DNA from: Pseudoselenomonas ruminantium
GTDB taxonomy: Bacteria; Bacillota; Negativicutes; Selenomonadales; Selenomonadaceae
Direction: 5' to 3'
DNA length: 64,000 nucleotides
Assembly: GCF_900113715.1 (NCBI RefSeq)
Contig: NZ_FOQK01000013.1
Coordinates: 23,464 to 87,463 of the forward strand
This document shows, piece by piece, positions 35,542-46,923 of the stretch; position 1 is the stretch's first letter; each line of letters begins with the position of its first letter. The notes under the pieces are model-generated. The model did no database searches. It was not told where the DNA came from and worked only from the letters and a program-made list of their open reading frames with translations. The position numbers and the translations under genes are program-made.

Positions 35542-36222
35542 CTACGATTCGCTTTTGGCACGGATAAACAGGCTCGTGAGATGATCGACATCCTTCTGCC
35601 GGTCAAGCTCGTAGAGCGGGATCTGCCGGATGGATTCATCGGGCAGGGCCAGATTGTGGATATAGGTCACTTCGTACTCATCAGGGAACAGCTCCATCAG
35701 CATGAGCTTCGTATCAGAAGCGATCGGCTGGCTGTATACCTGCGTGATGACAAGGGACTGGGCCGGCCGCTCTTTGAGCGTTGCTACATCCTCAGCATCA
35801 AGGATTGTCAGCCCATCGATGGGGTCGATGCCGAGCCGCGTGTACATGACCTCGACGAAGCTCATGCCCGGCAGGATATTGACCGTCACCTCGCTGGTAC
35901 GCGCGAATTCGCGCAGCAGCACCACCGTGCGCTCCGCCACCAGCGGGCTGCCCGGCACAGCGTAGACAATATCACCCTCAGACTTTGCCCGCTGCAGGAG
36001 ATCACGGGCAATCGCCCCGTAGAGCGACTCGAAATCCGCCGCCTCCTCATAAAATCCATCATACGTGGAAAACGTCATGCCCGCCGCCTCGATGGCCGCT
36101 ACGGTCGGATGGATGCGCGTGCGCAGCACGAGACGCTCGGCCTTGGCCATGAGCTCCCAGCTCTCACGCGTGATAAGGCCAGCCCTTCCGGGGCCCAGGC
36201 CTGTTACTGTAATGGTTGCCAT
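35542..36222 (-). CDS. Tetrapyrrole-methylase-fold protein (YabN N-terminal-like)
   Basis: This 226-residue protein has the S-adenosylmethionine-dependent tetrapyrrole methylase fold (ITVTGLGPGRAGLITRESW, VYAVPGSPLVAERTVVLLRE, ILPGMSFVEVMYTRLGIDP). In many Firmicutes the same domain is fused to a MazG nucleotide pyrophosphohydrolase as YabN; here the protein ends after the methylase domain and no mazG gene follows. The ATG at 36222 has AGGAG seven bases upstream, 17 bases past the mfd stop. Substrate is unknown; a tetrapyrrole role is not implied by context. Confidence 0.82.
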   Translation of the reverse strand: MATITVTGLGPGRAGLITRESWELMAKAERLVLRTRIHPTVAAIEAAGMTFSTYDGFYEEAADFESLYGAIARDLLQRAKSEGDIVYAVPGSPLVAERTVVLLREFARTSEVTVNILPGMSFVEVMYTRLGIDPIDGLTILDAEDVATLKERPAQSLVITQVYSQPIASDTKLMLMELFPDEYEVTYIHNLALPDESIRQIPLYELDRQKDVDHLTSLFIRAKSES

Positions 36223-36239
36223 ATTCTGTCTCCTATTCC

Positions 36240-39200
36240 TCATTCCTGCCCGGCAGTTTTCCTGGCAGACATCGCCGTTTCATCACCAGCCGCTGCCAGC
36301 AGCAGCCGGGTAGCGAAGTTTGTGATGTCCTGTTTGTATTTTTCATTCAATGCAAAGCGATAGCCATGCTTGCCTGGCAGCGCCTTCATGGTACGGCCGA
36401 ACATCTTGTCCAGCGCCAGCAGCCCCTTGACCGGCAGCTTGCAGTCCGGCAGCAGGTAGATGTCCAGCGCCTGGGGGAGCTCCGCCAGCGAGCGGAGGCC
36501 CAGCGCGCGCGCGTGATTCTTGATGCGCGCCACCGCCAGCAGATTCATGACAGGCTTGGTCGGCTCACCGAAGCGATCGATCAGCTCGTCGAGCAGATTG
36601 TGCAGCTCCTCGTCGGTGCGGATAGCCGCTATGCGCTGGTAAAGCTCGATCTTATGCATGGCATCGTCGATGTAGCCGCCATCGATATAGGCCTCGACCT
36701 GCAGGTCGATGGTCGGATCCGGCTTGGGTGCCTCGACCTCCTTTTTGCCCTGCCGCAGCTTCTCGACAGCTTCTTCCAGTAGCTTGCAATACATCTCAAA
36801 ACCAACACTGGCGATATGTCCATGCTGCTGCGAGCCCAGCAGGTTGCCGGCTCCGCGTATCTCGAGATCGCGCATGGCGATCTTGAAGCCAGCCCCGAGC
36901 TCAGCAAACTCCTTCATGGCCTGCAGGCGCTTCTCCGCCGTCTCCGTAAGGATCTTGTCGGCCTGATAGACAAAGTAGGCAAAGGCCATATGGTGCGAGC
37001 GGCCGACACGGCCACGCATCTGATAGAGCTGGGACAAGCCGAAGTGGTCGGCATTGTAGACGATGATCGTATTGGCATTGGCCACATCGAGTCCATTTTC
37101 GACGATGCTCGTTGCCAGCAGGATATCGTAATCACCCTCGTAGAAGTCCATCATGACACGCTCGAGCATCTCCTCCGGCATCTGGCCGTGCGCCGTCTGG
37201 ATGCGGGCATCGGGCACGAGCTGCTGGATATGGTCGCGCATGCGGTCGATCGTATCGACGCGGTTGTAGACGAAATAAACCTGCCCTCCGCGCTTGAGCT
37301 CGCGCTTGATGGCATTGGCGATTATCGTGTCGTTGTTCTCCACGACATACGTCTGCACCGGGAAGCGCTCAGCCGGCGGCGTCTCGATGATGCTCATGTC
37401 CCGGGCACCGACCAGCGACATATGCAGCGTGCGCGGAATCGGCGTCGCCGACAAAGTCAGCACGTCGATGCCTGCCGACAGGCTGCGGATCTTATCCTTC
37501 TGCTTGACGCCGAAGCGCTGCTCCTCATCGACAATCAGCAGACCCAGTTCCTTGAACTGGACTTTCTTCTGGTTCAGGATGGCATGAGTGCCAATGAGGA
37601 TATCCACCTTTCCCTCTTTGACCCGCTCCAGCGTCGCCTTCTGTTCTTTTGCCGTACGGAACCGGCAGATGACATCAACATTCGGCGCAAAATCCATGAA
37701 CCGGGAGCTGAAGGTCTGGAAGTGCTGCTGAGCCAGCACGGTCGTCGGTACGAGCACGGCCACCTGCTTGCCGTCCATAGCCGCCTTGTAGGCCGCCCGG
37801 ATGGCGACCTCGGTCTTGCCGAAGCCTACGTCGCCGCAGAGCAGACGCTCCATCGGCTTCTCCTTTTCCATATCGGCCTTGATCTCCGCAATGGCCTTGA
37901 GCTGATCGTCCGTCTCCTGATAGGGGAAGGCATCCTCGAAGTCGCGCTGGGTGGCATCGTCAGGGGAAAAGGCAAAACCTGTGGCCTGCCGCCGCTTGGC
38001 ATAGATCTCGATGAGCTTCTTGGCGATGTCCTCCACGGATTTCTTCGCGCGTGCCTTAGCCTTGACCCACTCCGTACCGCCCATGCGATGCAGGCGCGGT
38101 ACATCGCCCTCCGAGCCGATATACTTCTGCAGCAGCCCGACCTGGTCGGTCGGCACGAACAGTTTATCATCGCCACCGTATTTGATATGCAGGTAGTCCT
38201 TGTGGATAGCGCCGACCTCCAGCGTCTCGAAACCGAGGTATTTGCCGATGCCGTGGTTCACATGGACGACGTAATCCCCAGGCCGGATCTCCCGGAAATG
38301 TGAGATTTTCTCGCCTTGATTGGCGCTGCGCACGATGCGGCGCTTCTGCCGGCCGAAGATATCCTTCTCCGTCACCACCACCAGCCGGGCCGCGGCCATC
38401 TCGAAGCCGGCCAAGAGTGCCCCCTGCTGGATATTGACCAGATCGGTGCGCAGTTCCTCCCCTGCCGCGACGACGGCAGAGGGCACACGATGACGCGCGA
38501 GAAGTTCGCGCATCGAATCCGCTTTCGCACGGTCCCCGAGCAGGATGAGCACACGCTGCTTCTGGCCGAGCCAGCGGCCGATCTCATTTTCCAGCAGGTC
38601 CATCTGCCGCTGGAACGGTGTCATGTTCGTCGCCGTAAAACTGATCGTTGCATCCGGCTCAGCCCCGTGGACCTGCTGGAGCATCAAGGCCGAGTAGAAT
38701 ACGTGGTTGCCCTGGGCAGCTGCGCGCATATCCTCCCAGCTGAACACCTTGGTCTTGATGTCAGGATTCTCCTTGACCATCGTCTTGATCTGCTCACGGA
38801 TGCGGATGGGTTCATCGAACAGCACGGCCCCCTTCTTCTCCAGATACGTCAGGAATAGCTCTGGACGTCCCGCATCATCAGTCTGAGCCAGTGGCAGGAT
38901 GGCAGTGCTGCTGATGTTGCGGATAGAGCGCTTGGTCGCCAGATCGAATTCGCGCAGCGAATCGATCTCGTCATCAAAGAATTCCATGCGCACCGGTGCA
39001 GGGCTGTTGATGGCATAGACATCCACGATGCCGCCGCGCGAACTGAACTGCCCGACGCGCTCCACTTCCTCTGCATGCTCATAGCCAAGCTGGACAAGGC
39101 GCGCCAGCAGCTCCTCGCGGGGCAGCTGCTGGCCGATGCGGACACCAAGGCTCAGGCGCTCGAACTCATTGCGGCTCATCCCTTTCTGGACAGCTGCCGC

Positions 39201-39566
39201 CGAGGTCGCCAGCACGATGACAGGCTCCTGCCGCATCAGCCGGCCGAGCACATCCATGCGGCGCGCCGAACGCTCGATGCTTTTGGCCGCTGCCTGCACA
39301 TTGACGATATCCAGCTCAGGCAGCTCCACGACCGTCGCCTCCGGCAGGAGCGCTTCCAAGTCTTCCCGCCAGGCGCTGACCATATCGCTGTTGTGCACCA
39401 GCACCACCCATGGCTGCGGGCTCTTGCGGTAGCAGGCAGCAAAGGCCACATGCTTCTGCGAGCCGGAAAGGCCATAAGCCAGCGTCTCTCCCGGTTTTCC
39501 GGCAAACCGCTCCTGCAGCTTCTGTACGGCGGCATCCAGTCCTATGGCCGCCAATAATGAATCCAT
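36240..39566 (-). CDS. mfd: Transcription-repair coupling factor Mfd
   Basis: Mfd removes RNA polymerase stalled at DNA damage and recruits UvrA. The product has about 1108 residues with the UvrB-like N-terminus (LAYGLSGSQKHVAFAACYRK), the RNAP-interaction domain (GDYVVHVNHGIGKYLGFETL), Walker A CGDVGFGKTEVAIRAAYKA, the LLIVDEEQRFGVKQKDKIR motif, VLTLSATPIPRTLHMSLVG, and the C-terminal TRCF domain. The ATG at 39566 follows AGAGGTG; a GTG six bases upstream overlaps it. Length is normal. Confidence 0.97.
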   Translation of the reverse strand: MDSLLAAIGLDAAVQKLQERFAGKPGETLAYGLSGSQKHVAFAACYRKSPQPWVVLVHNSDMVSAWREDLEALLPEATVVELPELDIVNVQAAAKSIERSARRMDVLGRLMRQEPVIVLATSAAAVQKGMSRNEFERLSLGVRIGQQLPREELLARLVQLGYEHAEEVERVGQFSSRGGIVDVYAINSPAPVRMEFFDDEIDSLREFDLATKRSIRNISSTAILPLAQTDDAGRPELFLTYLEKKGAVLFDEPIRIREQIKTMVKENPDIKTKVFSWEDMRAAAQGNHVFYSALMLQQVHGAEPDATISFTATNMTPFQRQMDLLENEIGRWLGQKQRVLILLGDRAKADSMRELLARHRVPSAVVAAGEELRTDLVNIQQGALLAGFEMAAARLVVVTEKDIFGRQKRRIVRSANQGEKISHFREIRPGDYVVHVNHGIGKYLGFETLEVGAIHKDYLHIKYGGDDKLFVPTDQVGLLQKYIGSEGDVPRLHRMGGTEWVKAKARAKKSVEDIAKKLIEIYAKRRQATGFAFSPDDATQRDFEDAFPYQETDDQLKAIAEIKADMEKEKPMERLLCGDVGFGKTEVAIRAAYKAAMDGKQVAVLVPTTVLAQQHFQTFSSRFMDFAPNVDVICRFRTAKEQKATLERVKEGKVDILIGTHAILNQKKVQFKELGLLIVDEEQRFGVKQKDKIRSLSAGIDVLTLSATPIPRTLHMSLVGARDMSIIETPPAERFPVQTYVVENNDTIIANAIKRELKRGGQVYFVYNRVDTIDRMRDHIQQLVPDARIQTAHGQMPEEMLERVMMDFYEGDYDILLATSIVENGLDVANANTIIVYNADHFGLSQLYQMRGRVGRSHHMAFAYFVYQADKILTETAEKRLQAMKEFAELGAGFKIAMRDLEIRGAGNLLGSQQHGHIASVGFEMYCKLLEEAVEKLRQGKKEVEAPKPDPTIDLQVEAYIDGGYIDDAMHKIELYQRIAAIRTDEELHNLLDELIDRFGEPTKPVMNLLAVARIKNHARALGLRSLAELPQALDIYLLPDCKLPVKGLLALDKMFGRTMKALPGKHGYRFALNEKYKQDITNFATRLLLAAAGDETAMSARKTAGQE

Positions 39567-39598
39567 CTTCACACCTCTGTCTATCTTATCAATTACGC

Positions 39599-39640
39599 CA
39601 AAATGGGACTGCCGGCTGCGCGAGACAGCCGATAGTCCCT
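39599..39640 (-). terminator. Hairpin after the 209-residue zinc protein gene
   Basis: GGGACT, CGGCTG and their complements CAGCCG, AGTCCC form an interrupted stem on the minus strand, followed by ATTTT. The T run is short, so termination may be partial. Confidence 0.55.
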
Positions 39641-39682
39641 TGTAATGCTTTCATTTCAATGTATTTTATGATAATCCTATTT

Positions 39683-40312
39683 CTAGCGCACGTCAAGGAA
39701 CGAACGCTGTTTCCAGACAAATTCCACAGCCATCCCGGGGCGCAGGCTCTGCAGATCCTTGGCCGTACGCGCCGGCAGGACACAATAGCTGCCACAGGAC
39801 TCACACTCGAGCACGATCTCCTCGCCGCGTATCCCCGCCACGATGTCCTTGCTGCCGCAGGGGCAGACGAGCTCACCGCTGTCCGCCAGGTCATGCACGC
39901 GATTCAGTGCCTCCAAGAGCGTCTGCTGGCGCTCCAGGTACTCATCGCCATCATTGGGATGCAGCGAATCATACTCGGCGGCATTGAAGTCCAGGAACTC
40001 GGCGATATCCTGCCACTGGCCAATGTATCCCAGCTCAAAATGATCGTGTTCACAGTAGAGTTTTTCAAAACGCAGATGGCGCAGCTGACGCCAGGTGAAC
40101 TGCTGCTGGTTCTTCCCCCCGCAGACACCGCAGGTAGTCGTGAGTATCAGTCCCTGACGTGGTTTCAGCGAGATCTCTCCCATTGTATGCCCGCAGCTGC
40201 CACATTCCAGCGTGAAATGCTTCTGCCCACTGAAAAGCGGCACATCATGGAGCTCAATCCGGCCACAGCGTTGGCAGTAAAACGCCAAGGAACAGGCCGT
40301 ATCGATAAGCAT
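39683..40312 (-). CDS. Uncharacterised zinc-ribbon protein
   Basis: A 209-residue soluble protein with four CxxC pairs: YCQRCGR and LECGSCG near the start, TTCGVCG at about residue 60, and CPCGSK plus LECESCG in the last third. A helical linker (LEALNRVHDLADSG) joins the halves. These should bind two or three zinc ions. I do not recognise the family. The ATG at 40312 follows GGAGG by seven bases. It stands alone upstream of mfd, with a hairpin between them. Confidence 0.72.
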   Translation of the reverse strand: MLIDTACSLAFYCQRCGRIELHDVPLFSGQKHFTLECGSCGHTMGEISLKPRQGLILTTTCGVCGGKNQQQFTWRQLRHLRFEKLYCEHDHFELGYIGQWQDIAEFLDFNAAEYDSLHPNDGDEYLERQQTLLEALNRVHDLADSGELVCPCGSKDIVAGIRGEEIVLECESCGSYCVLPARTAKDLQSLRPGMAVEFVWKQRSFLDVR

Positions 40313-40429
40313 CGGTTTTCCTCCTCTCTTTTGTCTCTTGTCCATTTCCCATTCGCCAACCTTTGTTTCCTAAGTCAATAGTTCGCCAATCAGCCAGCAA
40401 AATCCTCCTGCCTGAAAATATTTCTTGAC

Positions 40430-40464
40430 AAAAAAGCCCCGCCATCCTCAATGGATGACGGGGC
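40430..40464 (-). terminator. Intrinsic terminator after pyrG
   Basis: GCCCCGTCATCC and GGATGGCGGGGC pair (one G-T) around a short loop, then TTTTTT on the minus strand, 20 bases after the pyrG stop. Confidence 0.92.
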
Positions 40465-40483
40465 GTATGCTATGCTTCTATGC

Positions 40484-42118
<1,635 letters not shown>

Positions 42119-42138
42119 TCAAAAATCACATGTTGACT

Positions 42139-42167
42139 ATTCTAGCCTTTTTACCAAGTACTGTCAA
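42139..42167 (-). promoter_or_regulatory. Strong sigma-A promoter of pyrG
   Basis: TTGACA, 17 bases, TAGAAT on the minus strand. The probable start (AGTCAAC) lacks the GGG run used for reiterative-transcription control of pyrG in Bacillus. Confidence 0.88.
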
Positions 42168-42182
42168 TACACTGCCAGGAAA

Positions 42183-42512
42183 TTATTCCTGGATACTCTC
42201 AAGCTTCTTCTGGCGATTGTTGATTGCCTTGTTGGCAGCTTTCGATTTGCCAGCCCCCGTGCGGCTGTTATGGCGCTTCACCTCAGGCGGGTTCCACTCC
42301 GTAAGGCCCCACTGTCCGTCACCCTCATAGTGGAAACGGCTGTCCATGTTGATGAGCGTATAGACTTCCGAGATAGCTGCCGCCAGGGACTGGACTGGCT
42401 TATGTTTCTTTTCGATGACTTCGAGGACCAGATCCTTATAATAGATAGTCTGGCCTTTCTGGGTCAGGATGTGATAGGCGATGTCTACTTCCGAGCTGTT
42501 GACGAAATCCAT
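42183..42512 (-). CDS. rpoE: RNA polymerase delta subunit (HARE-HTH domain)
   Basis: A 109-residue protein whose N-terminal 75 residues form the HARE-HTH domain (SEVDIAYHILTQKGQTIYYK, DLVLEVIEKK, LINMDSRFHYEGDGQWGLTE). The Bacillus delta subunit has a long acidic tail that displaces nucleic acid from RNA polymerase. Here the tail is short and basic (KRHNSRTGAGKSKAANKAIN), so the displacement function may be altered or absent. The ATG at 42512 follows AAGGAG. It is 41 bp after argS and upstream of pyrG. Confidence 0.85.
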   Translation of the reverse strand: MDFVNSSEVDIAYHILTQKGQTIYYKDLVLEVIEKKHKPVQSLAAAISEVYTLINMDSRFHYEGDGQWGLTEWNPPEVKRHNSRTGAGKSKAANKAINNRQKKLESIQE

Positions 42513-42553
42513 AGATAGTGGTCTCCTTCCAAATCTTTTCTTGCAGATATTTC

Positions 42554-44209
42554 TTACATATGGTCCGGGGCCGAAACGCCGAGGATGCCCAGCGAGTGGC
42601 GGATGACATGAGCCGTCACTGTCACGAGGGCCAGACGGGCCTCCGCGAGCTGCGGGTCTACGCCCATGATGCGGCACTTATTGTAGAAGCTGTGGAACAG
42701 GGATGCCAGATCGTAGCTGTAGCGGGCAATGCGCTGCGGAGCATAATCGGCAGCTGCCTTCTCCACCTCTTCAGGATACTCTTCGATTTTCTTGATGAGA
42801 TCGATTTCCGACGGATCGGTCAGCAGCGAAAGCTGCGGTTTGTCCGACAGCGTCAGCTTCGTCTCCTCCGCCTGGCGGAAGATGCTGCAGATGCGCGCAT
42901 GCGCATACTGGATATAGTAAACCGGGTTATCGTTCGACTTCTTCTTAGCCAGGTCGAGGTCGAAATCAAGCTGGCTGTCGAGGGAACGCATCAGGAAGAA
43001 GTAACGGGCAGCATCGGTGCCGACTTCCTCCATAAGCTCATTGAGCGTGACACTCTGGCCCGTGCGCTTGCTCATCTTGACGAGCTCGCCGCCACGGAAC
43101 AGGGCCACCATCTGCAGCAGCAGTACCTTGAGCTTTTCCGGATCGTGGCCCAGAGCCGCCATCGCCGCCTTGACACGGCAGACATAGCCATGATGGTCAG
43201 CGCCCCAGATATTGATGAGACGGTCGAAGCCGCGCTCGTACTTATTGTGATGGTAAGCGATATCAGCAGCCAGATACGTCGGCACGCCGTTGTCGCGGAT
43301 GACAACGCGATCCTTGTCATCGCCATAAGCCGTGGACTTGAGCCACAGTGCCCCATCCTGCTCATAGATGTTGCCATTGTCCTGCAGGATCTTGACCGCA
43401 GCCTTCACCGCCTCCGGATGCAGCGTGCGCTCGCTGAACCACTTGTCAAACGTGACCTGGAACGCTGCGAGGTCTTCCTTGAGTGCCGCAAGTTTTTCCA
43501 GATAAGCCAGATCCTGGAAGATTGCCAGACGCTCTGCCTCCTCCATATGAAGATACTTGTCGCCTTCCTTATCGATGATGCGCTGCGCCGTGTCGATGAT
43601 GTCCTGGCCATGGTAGCCATCCTCTGGGAAATCGACCTGCTGGCCGAGCAGCTCCAGATAGCGGGCATTGACCGAGCGAGCCAGATTGTTCATCTGGTTG
43701 CCTGCATCGTTGATGTAGTACTCACTCTCCACCGGATAGCCAGCAGCCCGCAGCAGATTGACCAGTGCCGAGCCTGCCGCTGCGCCGCGGCCATGGCCGA
43801 CATGCAGCGGGCCCGTCGGGTTGGCGCTGACATATTCGACCTGGATCTTCGGGGCATCCTTGGCTGGCAGCTGGCCGAAGTCCTCACCTGCTGCATAGAT
43901 TTTCTGGAACGAGTCGTAGAGCACATTGCCCTTGAGATAGAAGTTCAGGAAACCCGGGCCGGCAATCTGCGCATGATCAAGCCAATCGCCCTCGATGCGC
44001 TTGGCCAGCTCCTCAGCGATCTGACGCGGGTTCTTATGAAACACGCGCGCCGACTGCATGGCAAAATTCGTAGCAAAATCACCAAACTCCTTCTGCGGCG
44101 GCACCTCCAGAACGATTTTCGGCAGTTCCCCTTCCGGGAACACACCCGCTGCAATAGCGTCCTTTGCGGCCTGCTCGATTGCAGCCGAAAGCGTATCTTT
44201 GATATCCAT
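42554..44209 (-). CDS. argS: Arginyl-tRNA synthetase
   Basis: ArgRS charges tRNA(Arg). The 551-residue product has the additional N-terminal domain (VFHKNPRQIAEELAKRI), the HIGH-type motif in GPLHVGHGRGAAAGSALVN, the KMSK-like loop ELVKMSKRTGQSVTL, and the C-terminal anticodon-binding DALR domain. The start is the ATG at 44209, right after the ywiB-like gene stop, behind AGAGGG. It shares a transcript with ywiB and probably rpoE. Confidence 0.96.
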   Translation of the reverse strand: MDIKDTLSAAIEQAAKDAIAAGVFPEGELPKIVLEVPPQKEFGDFATNFAMQSARVFHKNPRQIAEELAKRIEGDWLDHAQIAGPGFLNFYLKGNVLYDSFQKIYAAGEDFGQLPAKDAPKIQVEYVSANPTGPLHVGHGRGAAAGSALVNLLRAAGYPVESEYYINDAGNQMNNLARSVNARYLELLGQQVDFPEDGYHGQDIIDTAQRIIDKEGDKYLHMEEAERLAIFQDLAYLEKLAALKEDLAAFQVTFDKWFSERTLHPEAVKAAVKILQDNGNIYEQDGALWLKSTAYGDDKDRVVIRDNGVPTYLAADIAYHHNKYERGFDRLINIWGADHHGYVCRVKAAMAALGHDPEKLKVLLLQMVALFRGGELVKMSKRTGQSVTLNELMEEVGTDAARYFFLMRSLDSQLDFDLDLAKKKSNDNPVYYIQYAHARICSIFRQAEETKLTLSDKPQLSLLTDPSEIDLIKKIEEYPEEVEKAAADYAPQRIARYSYDLASLFHSFYNKCRIMGVDPQLAEARLALVTVTAHVIRHSLGILGVSAPDHM

Positions 44210-44210
44210 G

Positions 44211-44657
44211 TTATCCCTCTTTTTTCTTCTTGTCATTGGCAATCTCGATCCGCAGCGTATTCGTGCTCTGATGCTGGTCATCGATGGCGATATCATACTC
44301 TGCCTCGATGAAGCCCTCGAGCAGGCCATAGCTGACATCCAGGCGATGCGTGCGGATCGTCATCGCCAAGTCACCATATGGCGTCCGATAGCGGTTGACG
44401 GTCGCAGCTCCTGGCCGGAAACGCATCTCCTGCTTCATTGCACCCTTCCGCAACAAAGTCATTTCCTCGTCACTGAATTTGAGCACCGTGGAAACACTCT
44501 GCTGTTCGTGCAGCATGGCATCCTCGTAAAGCACGTAATGCTTGCCGTTTTTCACCGAGTGACGGCCCACAGCCATGGACTCGATGGTATTGGTCTCGCC
44601 TGCCTCATCCCGCTGGGTTCCACGGATCCGGATGATCACCGGATTCATTCCGTTCAT
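44211..44657 (-). CDS. DUF1934 (YwiB-like) beta-barrel protein
   Basis: A 148-residue protein of the DUF1934/YwiB type, a lipocalin-like beta barrel of unknown function that lies next to argS in Firmicutes. Visible features are VIIRIRGTQRDEAGETNTIE, YVLYEDAMLHEQQSVSTVLK and the end YDIAIDDQHQSTNTLRIEI. It is the first gene behind a good promoter and ends one base before argS. Confidence 0.85.
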   Translation of the reverse strand: MNGMNPVIIRIRGTQRDEAGETNTIESMAVGRHSVKNGKHYVLYEDAMLHEQQSVSTVLKFSDEEMTLLRKGAMKQEMRFRPGAATVNRYRTPYGDLAMTIRTHRLDVSYGLLEGFIEAEYDIAIDDQHQSTNTLRIEIANDKKKKEG

Positions 44658-44690
44658 GACGTCACCTCTTCAAAAAACATACTGTACACT

Positions 44691-44719
44691 ATTATAACCC
44701 AATGCACAGACCTTGCCAA
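44691..44719 (-). promoter_or_regulatory. Sigma-A promoter of the ywiB-argS-rpoE operon
   Basis: TTGGCA, 17 bases, TATAAT on the minus strand, with a leader of about 30 bases before the DUF1934 start. Confidence 0.85.
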
Positions 44720-44731
44720 CTCCCTTTTTTT

Positions 44732-44769
44732 AAAAAAGCAGGCGGCACATCCTTCGATGTGCCGCCTGC
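44732..44769 (-). terminator. Intrinsic terminator after the chemoreceptor gene
   Basis: GCAGGCGGCACATC and GATGTGCCGCCTGC form a 14-bp stem followed by TTTTTT on the minus strand. It is among the most stable hairpins in the window. Confidence 0.95.
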
Positions 44770-44791
44770 CACTGGACAATATCTGCGTCCG

Positions 44792-46798
44792 TCAGATGCG
44801 GAACTTGGCTACCTCGCCAGCCAGTTTCTCTGCCTGCTCGGCCAGGCTGCGGGTCGCCGCCGCGATTTCCTGTGCCGAAGCCGACTGCTCCTCTGTCGTT
44901 GCCGACACGGACTGTGCCCGCGAAGCATTCTGATTGCTGATCGTAGCGATATCCTGCACCGACTTCTGCATCGAAGTCGTGCCCTCAGCGATGCTGCGGA
45001 AATTCGTCGCTACCTCATCGATTCCCATCGACAGCGAATCGATCGATATCTTGATGGATTCAAACACTTCATCAGCACTCTTGACAGAATCCATGCTGCT
45101 CATAACACTCTCCGAGCTGAGCTCGCTGGCCGCCACAGCTTCCTTCATATCGCTCTGGATTTTCGTCACGAGGTTGGCAATCTGCTGCGTCGACGATGCC
45201 GACTCCTCAGCCAGCTTGCGTACCTCATCGGCCACAACGGCAAAGCCGCGGCCAGCCTCGCCAGCACGAGCGGCCTCAATAGCAGCATTGAGTGCCAACA
45301 GATTCGTCTGCTCGGCAATCCCCGAGATCATCTCGACAATCTTACTGATTTCATCGGAACTCTTCGAAAGTTCCTGGATCGACGTCTTGACCGTCGTCGT
45401 GCTGTCGTTGATATGTTTCATTGCTCCGACAACGGAGTTGATAGCATCACGGCCAGAGTTTACATTGTCGACGGTCATCTGCGTAACGGCTGCCAGCGCA
45501 TCAGTATTCATCACAACACTGTCCGTACGCTCGGAGATATCCTTGGCCACATCATCCGCCGAATGCGCCGATTCCGACTGGCTGGCAATACCGCCAGCGA
45601 TATCCGTGATCTGCATTGCAATCTGATTGGAGCCTTCAGCCGACTGATGCGAAGCCGCCGTAAGCTCCTCCGCTGAAGCCGATACTTTCTCGGCATTAGC
45701 CTGGATATGGCTGATGAGATCGCGCAGCGTCTGACGCATGGTCTGGAAACCGCGGGCCAGATCGCCAAGTTCATCACTGCCATCATTCGACAGCGGACGC
45801 TGGCGCAAATCGCCATCATTCAAGATTTCACACTCGGTACGCAGGGCAATGACTGGTGCTACCATGCGGCCCGATACCCACCAGATCAGCAGGGCAATGC
45901 CAACAATCATCACAAAACCAACGATTCCCATAACTGTGACCAGATGATTCGCATCCGCACGAATCTCCGACAACGGAGCTACAGACACAGCCACCCAGCT
46001 GCGATTGCCCAGATGGATTGGCGTCATGACCGCCTGCGAATCTACACCAGCAGAAGTCCTGTATGAAGCCGGAATCTGCTTATCCTGGCTGACAGCATTC
46101 GTAAAGCCATCCACCAGTGCCTTGTCGATTGTCTTATTCGAAGTCTCTTTGGATAGATCCAGCTTGCCGACATCGTCAGGCTGCTGCGCATAGGCAATGA
46201 CCAGGCCATCCTGATCGGCGATGAATACACGGCCCGTTTCCATATACTTGATACGGCCGGCGATCTCCGAAATCTCATCGAGCTCGATCGTGCCGTAGAC
46301 GATGCCCTTGAGCTCATTGCCATCGAGCACCGGATAGGCGATGATCGTGATCAGCTTGCCGCTGGTACCCGAAACGGACGGCCCCGTCATGACCGGTTTT
46401 TTCGTCTCGCGGACCTGCTTGATGTAGTCACGCGACGAACGGTCCATGTCCTTGCCCTTCTCGCTGTAAGCCTTGCCATTCACATCGGAAAAGGCCAGCA
46501 TTGCAAAGCCTTCACTCCTGGCCTTGCTGTCAGCCAGGATCTTCGTGCGCTGCGCCCGATCACCATTGATGATGCCATGATTATGCGCCAGCTCACTGAC
46601 CAGCATTTCCTTCTTCTGAAACGTCTTCTCAATTTCCAGCGCCGTGCTCTTGCCGATTTCCTGTGAAATCGTATCGGCATTGCGAAACAATGCCTGGCTC
46701 GACATATAGTAGCTGATTGCAAAGAATACAATAAAGCTACCTAGAAACAGCGGCAAAAAACCTGCCAGAAATTTTGTCCTTAGACTGTTAAGCTTCAT
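44792..46798 (-). CDS. Methyl-accepting chemotaxis protein
   Basis: A 668-residue transmembrane receptor: membrane helix at about residues 8-31, a periplasmic Cache-type ligand domain (about 35-280; includes [20 protein letters not shown] and [17 protein letters not shown]), a second helix (about 288-312, [19 protein letters not shown]), HAMP, and a long signalling domain. The hairpin tip reads [40 protein letters not shown]. dCache receptors often bind amino acids. The ATG at 46798 follows AGGAGG by six bases. The neighbouring cheX genes suggest a local chemotaxis module. Confidence 0.95.
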   Translation of the reverse strand: MKLNSLRTKFLAGFLPLFLGSFIVFFAISYYMSSQALFRNADTISQEIGKSTALEIEKTFQKKEMLVSELAHNHGIINGDRAQRTKILADSKARSEGFAMLAFSDVNGKAYSEKGKDMDRSSRDYIKQVRETKKPVMTGPSVSGTSGKLITIIAYPVLDGNELKGIVYGTIELDEISEIAGRIKYMETGRVFIADQDGLVIAYAQQPDDVGKLDLSKETSNKTIDKALVDGFTNAVSQDKQIPASYRTSAGVDSQAVMTPIHLGNRSWVAVSVAPLSEIRADANHLVTVMGIVGFVMIVGIALLIWWVSGRMVAPVIALRTECEILNDGDLRQRPLSNDGSDELGDLARGFQTMRQTLRDLISHIQANAEKVSASAEELTAASHQSAEGSNQIAMQITDIAGGIASQSESAHSADDVAKDISERTDSVVMNTDALAAVTQMTVDNVNSGRDAINSVVGAMKHINDSTTTVKTSIQELSKSSDEISKIVEMISGIAEQTNLLALNAAIEAARAGEAGRGFAVVADEVRKLAEESASSTQQIANLVTKIQSDMKEAVAASELSSESVMSSMDSVKSADEVFESIKISIDSLSMGIDEVATNFRSIAEGTTSMQKSVQDIATISNQNASRAQSVSATTEEQSASAQEIAAATRSLAEQAEKLAGEVAKFRI

Positions 46799-46832
46799 AC
46801 TCAACCTCCTAAATACCCTCGCCAGATTTCCC

Positions 46833-46861
46833 TATCTGGCCATACCTACAACACCTGTCAA
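46833..46861 (-). promoter_or_regulatory. Candidate promoter of the chemoreceptor gene
   Basis: TTGACA, 17 bases, CAGATA on the minus strand. The -35 is perfect but the -10 matches three of six bases. The -10 sits in a small hairpin (GCCAGAT with ATCTGGC). Confidence 0.4.
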
Positions 46862-46866
46862 TGTCA

Positions 46867-46901
46867 GAAAAAGCATTGCATGAAACACTTCATGCAATGC
46901 C
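46867..46901 (-). terminator. Intrinsic terminator after cheX
   Basis: GCATTGCATGAA and TTCATGCAATGC form a 12-bp stem followed by TTTTTC on the minus strand. Confidence 0.93.
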
Positions 46902-46923
46902 CATTTCTAATCCATGTCTAATA

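Noticed and set aside
36816..38303. Long plus-strand open frame opposite mfd
   Set aside because: Antisense to conserved helicase motifs and of low-complexity composition.
42513..42677. Longer N-terminus for RpoE
   Set aside because: The extension reads through the end of argS and has no homology to the HARE-HTH family.
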